Below, piece by piece: positions 50,718-58,954 of a stretch of DNA of 64,000 nt (its first letter is position 1; the number at the start of each line of letters is the position of its first letter). The stretch comes from Thalassococcus_A lentus (GTDB lineage: Bacteria; Pseudomonadota; Alphaproteobacteria; Rhodobacterales; Rhodobacteraceae). The stretch lies in the NCBI RefSeq assembly GCF_028023555.1, contig NZ_JAQIOY010000001.1:979168-1043167 (forward strand). Direction: 5' to 3'. A model generated the notes under the pieces. The model saw nothing but the letters and a program-made list of their open reading frames with translations. It did no database searches and was not told the origin of the DNA. Both the position numbers and the translations under genes were made by a program.

Positions 50718-51476
50718 ATGAGCGATCTATCGTTGTTTTCACTCAAGGACCGCAGAGCGCTGATTACGGGGTCATCACAGGGTATTGGATTTGCGCTTGC
50801 ACAGGGAATGGCCAATGCCGGTGCAAAGATCGTTTTGAACGGCCGGGATGCAACGAAACTGCAGGCTGCGTCCGGGCTGATCCCGGGTTCAGAATCCCTT
50901 GCTTTTGATGTCACGGACCATGACGCAGTTCGAAAAGCTGTTGACCGGTTCGAAAAGGAAAGCGGCCCGATCGATATCCTGATCAATAACGCCGGCATGC
51001 AACATCGCACAGCGCTTGAGGATTTCCCCGCCGATGCCTTCGAACGCCTGCTGCAAACAAACATCGCCAGCGTCTTTCATGTGGGCCAAGCGGTTGCGCG
51101 GCACATGATCGAGCGTGGGTGCGGCAAGATCATCAACATTGCATCGGTTCAGACGGCTTTGGCCCGCCCCGGAATCGCACCGTATACCGCGACCAAGGGC
51201 GCGGTCGCCAATCTGACCAAAGGAATGGCGACGGATTGGGCCAGGCTGGGTTTGCAATGCAATGCGATCGCGCCGGGCTATTTCGACACTCCACTGAACG
51301 CGGCTTTGGTTGCTGATCCGGAATTCAGCGCATGGCTGGAACAGCGCACGCCAGCCGGACGGTGGGGCAATGTCGAAGAACTGGTCGGCGCAGCCGTTTT
51401 TCTGTCGTCGGACGCGTCCAGTTTCGTGAACGGGCACACGTTGTTCGTTGACGGTGGAATCACGGCATCCCTCTAA
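50718..51476 (+). CDS. idnO: Gluconate 5-dehydrogenase (IdnO-type SDR)
   Basis: Interconverts D-gluconate and 5-keto-D-gluconate, a step in L-idonate breakdown. 252 residues: cofactor loop TGSSQGIGFAL, NNAGMQHRTALED, catalytic Ser in NIASVQTALARPG, and YTATKGAV with the catalytic Tyr and Lys. The segments INIASVQ, YTATKGAV, GYFDTPL and FLSSDASSFVNGHTLFVDGG match E. coli IdnO closely. GGGGAGG precedes the ATG at 50718. It is first in a five-gene unit with gluconokinase (TAATG overlap), a beta-hydroxyacid dehydrogenase, a small barrel protein and a LacI gene. Confidence 0.93.
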   Translation: MSDLSLFSLKDRRALITGSSQGIGFALAQGMANAGAKIVLNGRDATKLQAASGLIPGSESLAFDVTDHDAVRKAVDRFEKESGPIDILINNAGMQHRTALEDFPADAFERLLQTNIASVFHVGQAVARHMIERGCGKIINIASVQTALARPGIAPYTATKGAVANLTKGMATDWARLGLQCNAIAPGYFDTPLNAALVADPEFSAWLEQRTPAGRWGNVEELVGAAVFLSSDASSFVNGHTLFVDGGITASL

Positions 51477-51976
51477 TGCGGTGTTATGTTCTGATGGGGG
51501 TATCGGGGTGCGGCAAGTCCTCGGTCGGGCGCGCTTTGTCCGTGCTGTGCAATATGACGTTCATCGATGCGGATGATCTGCATCCACAAGAAAACGTAGA
51601 GAAAATGGCCGCTGGCCACGCGCTGACCGATCAGGACAGGATGCCCTGGCTGGCCATCGTGGGGGATACGCTTGCAAACACACCGGGCCCGGTCGTGATC
51701 GGCTGTTCCGCATTGAAACACCGCTATCGTGACGTGATCAGAAACCGCGTTCCAGAGCCGGTCCGGTTCCTGCATCTCGATGCACGCCCTGAAATCCTTC
51801 AGGCGCGGGTCAATGCGCGCCGGGGTCACTTCATGCCCGTCTCGCTGCTGCAAAGCCAGTTCGATGCGCTTGAGGGGCTGGCCGCCGGAGAGCTCGGTGC
51901 GCGGATCAACATCGCACAGTCCTATCCGTCGGTGATTGGGCAGACGGAAAGTTATGTGAAGGAGACAATGATATGA
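51476..51976 (+). CDS. gntK: Gluconokinase
   Basis: Phosphorylates D-gluconate to 6-phosphogluconate, the entry to Entner-Doudoroff. 166 residues with the GntK P-loop GVSGCGKSSVG (8-18), DADDLHPQENVEKMAAGHAL and the phosphate-binding RARVNARRGHFMP-type segment (HARPEILQARVNARRGHFMP region, about 104-124). The start codon overlaps the idnO stop by 1 base. It completes the idonate route in this island. Confidence 0.95.
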   Translation: MRCYVLMGVSGCGKSSVGRALSVLCNMTFIDADDLHPQENVEKMAAGHALTDQDRMPWLAIVGDTLANTPGPVVIGCSALKHRYRDVIRNRVPEPVRFLHLDARPEILQARVNARRGHFMPVSLLQSQFDALEGLAAGELGARINIAQSYPSVIGQTESYVKETMI

Positions 51977-52860
51977 GCGATTCAATTGCCTTGGTCGGGG
52001 CAGGCGCCATGGGCGGTGCAATTGGTCAGCGATTGCTGGAAGTCGGGCGCAGTCTGACTGTTTTCGATCTGGACCAAGAACGGGTGGCGGCGCTGGTCGC
52101 GAAAGGCGCGCGCCCGGCCAAGTCTGCCGCTGAGGCTGCGCAGGGTGCTCGCGCAGTTATCACCAGTCTGAATGCTTCGAAAATCGTTGGGTTGGCTGTG
52201 TTTGGCAAAGACGGGATCAGTGATGGCGCTGCGCCGGGGACGCTCATCATCGACATGTCGTCGATCGATCCTGAAGCGACACGAAAATTCGCACGGATGG
52301 CTGAGGAGCACGGACTTGGGTGGGTCGATAGTCCTCTGTCAGGCGGTGCGCCCAAGGCTTTGGTTGGCGAGCTGACCCTGATGATGGGTGGCCTGCCGGA
52401 CCACGTTGAACAAGCGCGTGAGGTGCTGGGTGATGTGGCTTCGAACATCACGCATATGGGTGGGCCGGGCGCTGGCCAGACAACGAAAATCATCAATCAG
52501 GTCTTGTGCGGATTGGGGTTTCTGGCGATCGCAGAAGCCACGCAGCTGGCGCAGGATGCCGGTGTGGATGCTTCCAAAATCCCCCAAGCGCTTGCCGGCG
52601 GTCGTGCTGACAGTGCGCTCTTGCAGGAATACATGCCGCGTATGGCCAGCCGTGACTATCGCCGGACCGGGCGGATCGACAACATGGTCAAAGATCTGAA
52701 CATGGCAGCGGACTTGGCGCGCGGAACGGGAACGTCGATGCCAATGACGGCGCTCTGCGCAGAAATTCACAGAATGCTGACGGCAGCCGGACTCGGCGGA
52801 GAAGATCAGGCGGCCGTGATGGAATTTTTTCAAGGAACCAAGCAGGAGATAGCATCATGA
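51973..52860 (+). CDS. NAD(P)-dependent beta-hydroxyacid dehydrogenase (GarR/3-HIBADH family)
   Basis: A 295-residue dehydrogenase. It has the nucleotide-binding GAGAMGGAIGQRLL, the substrate-binding DSPLSGGAPKA (119-129), and the catalytic lysine Lys172 in GQTTKIINQVL. GarR-type enzymes reduce tartronate semialdehyde, others act on 3-hydroxyisobutyrate or a sulfolactaldehyde; the exact substrate here is open. It overlaps the gluconokinase stop (ATGA) and the next gene (ATGA), so it belongs to the sugar-acid operon. Confidence 0.85.
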   Translation: MSDSIALVGAGAMGGAIGQRLLEVGRSLTVFDLDQERVAALVAKGARPAKSAAEAAQGARAVITSLNASKIVGLAVFGKDGISDGAAPGTLIIDMSSIDPEATRKFARMAEEHGLGWVDSPLSGGAPKALVGELTLMMGGLPDHVEQAREVLGDVASNITHMGGPGAGQTTKIINQVLCGLGFLAIAEATQLAQDAGVDASKIPQALAGGRADSALLQEYMPRMASRDYRRTGRIDNMVKDLNMAADLARGTGTSMPMTALCAEIHRMLTAAGLGGEDQAAVMEFFQGTKQEIAS

Positions 52861-53189
52861 TAACCCGATTTGCATTGTTCGAGGGGTCTGTGAAGCCAGG
52901 ACAGACCGAAGCATTTCGCAACGCTGTTCTCGAACGGCTCGTCCCGCTTTGGAGGCAGTTTCCCGGAAACACCGATGTCCGTGTCATGTTTGGCCAAGAC
53001 CGCGATGAAGGCGCGCCCGAGTTTCCTTTGATCCTTGCAATCAGTTATCCGGATCTGGATGTTATGAATGCTGCGCTAGAGTGCCCGGCTCGATTTCAAT
53101 CCAAAGAGGTGACGGGTGAGATTGTTGCGCAATACTTTGACGGCCGTATTCATCATCACGTCACACAACTGAACGCTTACGCAGGCTGA
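52857..53189 (+). CDS. Small dimeric alpha/beta-barrel-like protein, unknown function
   Basis: A 110-residue protein. ITRFALFEGSVKPGQTEAFRNAV, then LVPLWRQFPGNTDVRVMFGQ and PLILAISYPDLDVMNAALECP suggest a ferredoxin-like dimeric alpha/beta-barrel (Dabb/EthD/ABM-type). A C-terminal HHH cluster follows RIH. It starts in an ATGA overlap with the dehydrogenase gene and precedes a LacI gene by 15 bases. Its place in the operon suggests a role in sugar-acid metabolism, but no activity can be assigned. Confidence 0.75.
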   Translation: MITRFALFEGSVKPGQTEAFRNAVLERLVPLWRQFPGNTDVRVMFGQDRDEGAPEFPLILAISYPDLDVMNAALECPARFQSKEVTGEIVAQYFDGRIHHHVTQLNAYAG

Positions 53190-53204
53190 GAAACAGGGGG
53201 AAGG

Positions 53205-54212
53205 ATGCGCGGACGGGTAACGATGCGCGATGTGGCCCGTCAGGCGGGTGTGTCGCCGATGACGGTGTCGCGCGCGCTCAAGCAAGATGGCAGCGTGAAC
53301 GCCGCCACGCGTGCAGCCGTGCGCGATGCCGCCGAGCAGCTGGGCTATGTTTATGACAGTACAGCACAGGCGTTTCGTGCGCAGCGCAGCGGATTTCTTG
53401 CGGTCACGCTGCCCTCAATCAACAACGCGAATTTCGCAGCGACGCATCGCGCGCTGACCCGTTCGCTGGCCAACACGGAATTGCAGCTGCTTCTTGGGGT
53501 CACCAACTATCGGCTGGATGAGGAAGAGCGTCTTGTGCGCCAATTGCTGGCGCGGCGACCCGAGGCGATTGTTTTGACCGGGGGCCACCACACCGAGGCA
53601 ACCAGAAAACTGCTGCAGTCCATGGATGGGCCGGTTTTTGAAATCTGGGATCAGCCACATGATCCTGTTGACCACGTCGTCGGGTTCTCGAACGCGGACG
53701 CAATGACCATGATCGTTGAGCATCTGGCCGAAACGGGTCGGAAAAAATTCGGGTACCTCGGCGCCATCGGTGACAGTGACCGGCGCGGCGCAGAACGTCG
53801 CCGTGGTGTCTTGGATGCGGTCAAAGTTTTGGGGCTGCCTGACGTGACAGTGCTTGAGGCCTGCGAAGCGCCTATTTCGATGACAGCTGGTGCGCAAGCC
53901 GTCGAACGGTTTGCACGGGACATCCGGGAATTGGACGCGCTGATTTGCGTGTCTGATCCTGTGGCCTTTGGCGCGATTTCTGTTCTGACCCGATTGGGCG
54001 TATCGGTGCCGGGGGACATTGCAGTTACCGGGTTCGGTGCATTCGAGGTTGCGGGTCTTTCAAATCCGACGATCACAACTGTGGACGTGGGCGCAGACCG
54101 CATCGGCACAGAACTTGGGCGACTGGTTCAGTCGGTATTAGAGGCAGACAGGGATTCCACGCCGATAAACCTACAGTTAACCCCGACGCTGATACGCGGT
54201 GGATCCAGCTGA
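53205..54212 (+). CDS. GntR-like LacI family regulator (second of two)
   Basis: A 335-residue repressor. The HTH VTMRDVARQAGVSPMTVSRAL closely matches that of the regulator at 41,046, and the ligand domain (NFAATHRALTRSLANTELQL, EAIVLTGGHHTEATR, FGYLGAIGDSDRRGAER) follows the same plan. It is the last gene of the idnO-gntK unit, whose promoter carries sites D and E. Because both regulators may recognise the same sites, they could act as activator/repressor partners or respond to different acids (compare GntR and IdnR in E. coli). GGGGGAAGG precedes the ATG. Confidence 0.88.
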   Translation: MRGRVTMRDVARQAGVSPMTVSRALKQDGSVNAATRAAVRDAAEQLGYVYDSTAQAFRAQRSGFLAVTLPSINNANFAATHRALTRSLANTELQLLLGVTNYRLDEEERLVRQLLARRPEAIVLTGGHHTEATRKLLQSMDGPVFEIWDQPHDPVDHVVGFSNADAMTMIVEHLAETGRKKFGYLGAIGDSDRRGAERRRGVLDAVKVLGLPDVTVLEACEAPISMTAGAQAVERFARDIRELDALICVSDPVAFGAISVLTRLGVSVPGDIAVTGFGAFEVAGLSNPTITTVDVGADRIGTELGRLVQSVLEADRDSTPINLQLTPTLIRGGSS

Positions 54213-54229
54213 ACGATCCGCTGCGGCGG

Positions 54230-55258
54230 TCAAATATTTTCTGCGATCAGGATTTCTGTGCGGATGCGTTCTTGGGATGCAAGCGTTGTCCGGTTCTCGC
54301 ATTTCGCTCGTAAAATTCGCACGGCGCTGCGCACCAGATGTCCGGGGTCTTGGTGGATAACGGCGTCGACCGTGCCATCCTTTAGGGCGTTTTCCGTCGA
54401 GGGTGTGCGTTCATGGGCGATGGTAACGCGCCCTTCGGTGGCATTGAGGACGCGCGCGACCTCGATCGGGACGCGGGCTTCGGCACCCATAAAGTACAGT
54501 CCAACGACATCATCATGGGCTTTCAATGCATTGCGAAGAACATGTTGTGCGCGCCCGGGGTCCCCGTGTGTTTCGAGCGTGGGGAGTATCCGTAGATCAG
54601 GGTAGTCACGGTTTATGATGCGATCAAAGCCCAAGCGGCGTTCGAGGCTGTCCCGGGACTGGGTGGTTTCGGTCAGCGCGACGATTGATCCTGACCTCCC
54701 ACCGAGAAAACGCCCCATTAAACGACCGGCGGTCGCGCCTGCGGCACGGTTTTCGATGCCGACGAAGCCTTCTTCGCCCTCTTCCTGTTGGTTGGCTACA
54801 AACGGAATCGTACGAATGCCACGTTCACGCATTCTGTGCAGGGCATCGCGAATCTGGGGTGTTTCCGGTGCCATGATCGCGATGCCATCCAGATCTTCGG
54901 GCGAGAGGCGCGAAAGAGTACGGGCGGCGCGGTGGGGATCGTGGTCATCAATTCGAATGACGTCGGCTTCGATCATTTCGGCGCGACCGGCTTTGTCGAA
55001 TTCGCGGATGCGATCGACAATTTCTTCCAGAAATTCGTCGCCCGAGCGGGGCAGGGCAAAGACAAACCGATAGCCACGCTGACGGGCCAATGTCGCAGCA
55101 ACTTGATTGCGTTCGAAGCCGATTCTTTCGATCGCCTCGTTGACGGCCTTTACGGTCTTTTCCCTCACGCCCGTGCGCCCATTGAGCACACGGTCAACGG
55201 TAGCAAGGCTAACACCAGCTGCTTTGGCGAGATCTTTTGTCGTTGGTCTCATTGGCAT
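54230..55258 (-). CDS. LacI family regulator of the dihydroxyacetone-kinase ABC operon
   Basis: A 342-residue repressor. The HTH is TTKDLAKAAGVSLATVDRVL then NGRTGVREKTVKAV, followed by a ligand domain with DDLDGIAIMAPETPQIRDAL-like motifs, IPFVANQQEEGEEGFVGIEN and GLYFMGAEARVPIEVAR. M at 55258 has an AGGG site upstream; M at 55252 is the alternative, and an open frame to 55324 is not used. It is divergent from the transporter operon at 55440; two operators of 16 bases lie between. Convergent with the upstream LacI gene. Confidence 0.88.
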   Translation of the reverse strand: MPMRPTTKDLAKAAGVSLATVDRVLNGRTGVREKTVKAVNEAIERIGFERNQVAATLARQRGYRFVFALPRSGDEFLEEIVDRIREFDKAGRAEMIEADVIRIDDHDPHRAARTLSRLSPEDLDGIAIMAPETPQIRDALHRMRERGIRTIPFVANQQEEGEEGFVGIENRAAGATAGRLMGRFLGGRSGSIVALTETTQSRDSLERRLGFDRIINRDYPDLRILPTLETHGDPGRAQHVLRNALKAHDDVVGLYFMGAEARVPIEVARVLNATEGRVTIAHERTPSTENALKDGTVDAVIHQDPGHLVRSAVRILRAKCENRTTLASQERIRTEILIAENI

Positions 55259-55327
55259 GAAAAGCCCTGATTTACTGAGAGAAACTAGCCTATCATCTCC
55301 GCTTCTGACCTCAAGGGCAAACAAAAA

Positions 55328-55343
55328 TGAGGTGCGTACCTCA
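55328..55343. promoter_or_regulatory. LacI operator 1 of the ABC/DHA kinase island
   Basis: TGAGGTGCGTACCTCA, a palindrome with one mismatch (GTGC/GTAC centre). Its centre is 30 bases from that of operator 2, about three helical turns, suitable for cooperative dimer binding. Confidence 0.88.
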
Positions 55344-55357
55344 AAAAATGCTTGAAC

Positions 55358-55373
55358 TGAGGTACGTACCTCA
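55358..55373. promoter_or_regulatory. LacI operator 2 of the ABC/DHA kinase island (perfect palindrome)
   Basis: TGAGGTACGTACCTCA is an exact 16-base palindrome, in the divergent region between the lacI gene and the binding-protein gene. Confidence 0.9.
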
Positions 55374-55439
55374 TTTACCTATTTTGCCAGTCAAGCTGCG
55401 GCAGGAGGGTCGCAGTGGACCAATCGGGAGGAACTCCAA

Positions 55440-56762
55440 ATGAAAACCAAACACCTTATGTCAGCGGCCGTATCGGCGCTTGTTGCGGGGGGCGTGGCCA
55501 GCAGCGCAGCTGCCGAAGACCTGACCCTTTGCTGGGCAGCATGGGATCCGGCGAATGCTCTGGTTGAGCTGTCGAAAGACTTTGAAGCAAAGTCCGGGCA
55601 CGACATGAGCTTTGAATTCGTGCCTTGGCCGAATTTTGCAGACCGTATGCTGAACGAGCTGAATTCCGGCGGCCAGCTGTGCGATCTGATGATCGGCGAC
55701 AGCCAGTGGATCGGCGCAGGCGCTGAAAATGGTCACTACGTGAAGCTGAACGGCTTTTTTGATGCGAACGGCATCACTATGGACGACTTCATCCCGGCAA
55801 CAGTGACCGGCTATTCCGAATGGCCCAAGAATACGCCGAACTACTGGGCTCTGCCCGCATTTGGCGACGTTGTTGGCTGGACCTATCGCAAAGACTGGTT
55901 CGAGCGTCCTGAGATTCAGGCTGAGTTCAAGGAAAAATACGGCCGCGACCTTGCGGTTCCTGCGTCACTCGAAGAACTCAAGGACATCGCGCAGTTCTTC
56001 CAGGGTCGCGACATCGACGGCACAACTGTCTATGGCGCAGCGATCTATACAGAGCGTGGGTCCGAAGGGATCACCATGGGGGTTACCAACGCGCTCTATA
56101 ACTATGGTTTCCTCTATGAAAACCCTGACAAGCCTTACGATCTCGAAGGCTTTGTGAACTCTGACGGTGCCGTCGCAGGTCTGGAATTCTACAAAGAACT
56201 CTACGACACAGCGACACCTCCGGGTTCTTCCAACTGGTACATGGGCGAAAACATCGACGCCTATAAATCCGGTCAGGTTGCTCTGCAGATGAACTTTGCC
56301 TTCATCTGGCCTGGTGTCGAAGCAGACCCCAATGTTGGCGGCGGCAAGTCTGGCTACTTCCCAAACCCAGCGGGTCCATCGGGCCAGTTCGCTCAGTTGG
56401 GTGGTCAGGGCATTTCCGTTGTTGCCTACTCGGAAAAGCAGGAAGCTGCACTGGAATACATTCAGTGGTTCGCGCAGCCTGAAATTCAGTCCCGTTGGTG
56501 GGAACTGGGTGGCTATTCCGCTCTGAAAGCAGTTGTTGAAGATCCGGGTTTTGCGGCAAGCCAACCTTATGCTCAGACCTTCCTCGACAGCATGGCAATC
56601 GTGAAAGATTTCTGGGCTGAACCGGCCTATGCGGATCTTTTGCTGCCTATGCAGGAGCGCGTGCACAACTTCGTCATCGCTGGCGAAGGAACCGCCAAGG
56701 AAGCTCTGGATGGCCTGGTCCGCGATTGGACCGAAGTCTTCGAGGACGAAGGCAAGCTCTAA
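55440..56762 (+). CDS. Extracellular solute-binding protein (polyol/ketose-type, family 1)
   Basis: A 440-residue periplasmic protein. Signal peptide MKTKHLMSAAVSALVAGGVA with cleavage near SAAA-ED, then LTLCWAAWDPANALVELSKD and a binding-protein fold with GDVVGWTYRKDWFERPE and QVALQMNFAFIWPGVE. It feeds the permeases that follow. The large size and the partner kinase suggest a polyol or sugar ligand; glycerol, dihydroxyacetone or a tetritol are possible. GGGAGGAAC precedes the ATG. A hairpin at 56799-56828 separates it from the permease genes. Confidence 0.87.
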   Translation: MKTKHLMSAAVSALVAGGVASSAAAEDLTLCWAAWDPANALVELSKDFEAKSGHDMSFEFVPWPNFADRMLNELNSGGQLCDLMIGDSQWIGAGAENGHYVKLNGFFDANGITMDDFIPATVTGYSEWPKNTPNYWALPAFGDVVGWTYRKDWFERPEIQAEFKEKYGRDLAVPASLEELKDIAQFFQGRDIDGTTVYGAAIYTERGSEGITMGVTNALYNYGFLYENPDKPYDLEGFVNSDGAVAGLEFYKELYDTATPPGSSNWYMGENIDAYKSGQVALQMNFAFIWPGVEADPNVGGGKSGYFPNPAGPSGQFAQLGGQGISVVAYSEKQEAALEYIQWFAQPEIQSRWWELGGYSALKAVVEDPGFAASQPYAQTFLDSMAIVKDFWAEPAYADLLLPMQERVHNFVIAGEGTAKEALDGLVRDWTEVFEDEGKL

Positions 56763-56798
56763 GCTTCTTCCTGGTGGGTTTCGACAAAACCCGCACTT

Positions 56799-56828
56799 CT
56801 CCTGGCGGCGATCATCGTCCGCCAGGAG
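56799..56828 (+). terminator. Hairpin between binding-protein and permease genes
   Basis: CTCCTGGCGG (56799-56808) and CCGCCAGGAG (56819-56828) form a perfect 10-bp stem with a 10-base loop. The T-run after it is weak, so it may stabilise the upstream mRNA or partly terminate. Confidence 0.65.
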
Positions 56829-56882
56829 CCTTTCCATAGAATACCAAACAACCGGGTCATCCGGGCGCCATGAGGCAATACA

Positions 56883-57830
56883 ATGACTGACACACCCGTC
56901 GACAAGGTCGCAAAGGCCACGCCAGAGACAATGGCGCGCCGCATTCGCGGCTTGTCGGATCGTACAATCGCCTGGATATTTGTGGCGCCGACAATCTTCC
57001 TGTTGCTGGCCGTCAACATCTTTCCACTGATCTGGACGATCCGGCTGAGCTTTACGAACTATCGCGTGAACCGACCAAACCGCGATGTGGAATGGGTGGG
57101 GCTGCGCAATTATGAACGCATTTTGTCGGACCCGGACATCTGGGCGACAATGCAGGCCACCGCGCATTTCCTCATCTGGACGATCGTGCTGCAGGTTCTG
57201 ATCGGTTTTGCCCTGGCATTCCTGATCAACAAGAAATTCAGAGGCAACGACATGTGGACGACGATCATCGTCTTCCCGATGATGTTGTCGCCTGCGGTCG
57301 TCGGGAACTTCTGGACCTTTCTTTACCAGCCTCAGATTGGTTTGTTTAACTACGTCGTTGCCTTCTTTACGGGCGCCGATCCCGCAAGCTTTTCGATGAT
57401 CGGGGACGTGCATCTTGCGCCGTGGGCAATCGTGATTGCCGACACATGGATGTGGACACCATTTGTAATGCTGATTTGCCTCGCGGGTCTGCGGTCAATT
57501 CCCGACAGCATATACGAAGCTGCGGAATGTGACCGTGCCAGCAAGTGGCGCCAGTTCTGGACGATTACCATTCCGATGGTTCTTCCGTTCCTGATGTTGG
57601 CTGTGCTGTTCCGCGGCATCGAGAACTTCAAGATGTTTGACCTTGTCGTCCAGCTGACGGGTGGTGGCCCAGGTAATACGACCACATTGACCTCAATCGA
57701 TCTCAAGCGTGAAGCGTTTGAAAAATGGCGGACGGGATACTCCTCAGCCTACGCCGTAATCCTGTTCGTCACCGTCTTTGGCCTTGCATCCATCTACGTC
57801 AAAGCCCTCAACAAGGTAAAAGAGAGATGA
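56883..57830 (+). CDS. CUT1-type ABC transporter permease 1
   Basis: A 315-residue inner-membrane permease with six transmembrane segments, first TIAWIFVAPTIFLLLAVNIF. The EAA loop is YEAAECDRASKWRQFWTITI. The next permease starts within its stop codon (ATGA). Part of the five-protein transporter with two ATPases. Confidence 0.91.
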   Translation: MTDTPVDKVAKATPETMARRIRGLSDRTIAWIFVAPTIFLLLAVNIFPLIWTIRLSFTNYRVNRPNRDVEWVGLRNYERILSDPDIWATMQATAHFLIWTIVLQVLIGFALAFLINKKFRGNDMWTTIIVFPMMLSPAVVGNFWTFLYQPQIGLFNYVVAFFTGADPASFSMIGDVHLAPWAIVIADTWMWTPFVMLICLAGLRSIPDSIYEAAECDRASKWRQFWTITIPMVLPFLMLAVLFRGIENFKMFDLVVQLTGGGPGNTTTLTSIDLKREAFEKWRTGYSSAYAVILFVTVFGLASIYVKALNKVKER

Positions 57831-58765
57831 GCTTTTCCGTCACAGAACCCACCAAGGGAACCAAGTGGTTCGCCGGTGTGCTTGTCGTTGGTTACGCGCT
57901 GATCACCATTGCGCCGCTACTCTGGATCATCGCGACCGGTTTCAAATCTGGTCCTGACTCGATTGCCTATCCGCCAAAGGTGTTCTTTGAGCCATCGATG
58001 GAAGGATACGTGAACCTGTTCACTGACCGGACGCGCGCCACGCAGGACATGTTGGAGGCCGCTGGCGAGCCAAAAACATGGTATGACAAGATCGCCCGCG
58101 AGCAGGGCACCATTATCAACGGACCATCGCGCTATGGCGAGCGGTTCCTGAACTCGGTGATTATCGGCTTTGGATCGACCGCGCTTTGCATGATCCTTGG
58201 CACCGCGGCCGCCTATGCATTCAGCCGGTTCCGCGTGCCGCTCAAGGACGACTTGCTGTTCTTTATTCTGTCCACCCGGATGATGCCGCCGATCGCGGTC
58301 GCCATTCCGATCTTCCTGATGTTCCGCCAGCTTGGTTTAAACGACACCCATCTGGGCATGATCCTACTTTACACGGCGGTGAACCTTTCCCTGTCGGTCT
58401 GGTTGTTGAAAGGCTTCATCGACGAGATCCCGATTGAGTACGAAGAAGCTGCCTTGATTGATGGCTACACACGGTTCCAGGCCTTCTACAAAGTGGTCTT
58501 GCCTCAGGCCGCCACAGGCATCGCCTCGACCGCAATCTTCTGCCTGATCTTTGCATGGAATGAATACGCCTTTGCGGTTCTGCTGACCTCTGGGACAGCC
58601 CAGACCGCACCACCGTTCATCCCGACGATCATCGGGGTCGGCGGCAAGGATTGGCCCGCCGTGGCCGCAGGTGCCACCATCTTCCTATTGCCTGTCATGG
58701 TCTTCACCATCCTGCTTCGCAAGCATCTGCTGCGCGGGATCACATTCGGAGCAGTACGTAAATGA
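57827..58765 (+). CDS. CUT1-type ABC transporter permease 2
   Basis: A 312-residue inner-membrane permease. From the ATG at 57827, in the ATGA overlap with the first permease, the N-terminus is MSFSVTEPTKGTKWFAGVL. The large periplasmic loop (TRATQDMLEAAGEPKTWYDK) and the EAA-type loop YEEAALIDGYTRFQAFYKVV identify it. It overlaps the next small gene by 4 bases. Confidence 0.91.
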   Translation: MSFSVTEPTKGTKWFAGVLVVGYALITIAPLLWIIATGFKSGPDSIAYPPKVFFEPSMEGYVNLFTDRTRATQDMLEAAGEPKTWYDKIAREQGTIINGPSRYGERFLNSVIIGFGSTALCMILGTAAAYAFSRFRVPLKDDLLFFILSTRMMPPIAVAIPIFLMFRQLGLNDTHLGMILLYTAVNLSLSVWLLKGFIDEIPIEYEEAALIDGYTRFQAFYKVVLPQAATGIASTAIFCLIFAWNEYAFAVLLTSGTAQTAPPFIPTIIGVGGKDWPAVAAGATIFLLPVMVFTILLRKHLLRGITFGAVRK

Positions 58766-58950
58766 GCAGCTTCATCACCGGTTTGCTGCGGTTTCGCCGC
58801 GGTCCTTGGGAAATGGTCGCTTCGATCCTCATTGCGTTGGGCGTGATCATGTTGATGCAACCCTTTGCAATCGCCCTCTACACCTATTCGTTCATCATCA
58901 CGCTGATCGGAACAGTCATGTTCATCATCGTCAGCCACTTCCCGGAGTAA
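58762..58950 (+). CDS. 62-residue membrane peptide within the ABC operon
   Basis: A short protein with two hydrophobic segments: WEMVASILIALGVIMLMQPF and YSFIITLIGTVMFIIVSHF. Its ATG overlaps the permease stop (ATGA) and its stop lies 4 bases before the ATPase start, so it is translated with the transporter. Small membrane proteins occur in this position in related glycerol-type transporters (DUF2160), but here it is shorter and I cannot assign a family. It could be an assembly factor or an accessory subunit. Confidence 0.75.
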   Translation: MSSFITGLLRFRRGPWEMVASILIALGVIMLMQPFAIALYTYSFIITLIGTVMFIIVSHFPE

Positions 58951-58954
58951 CCCA

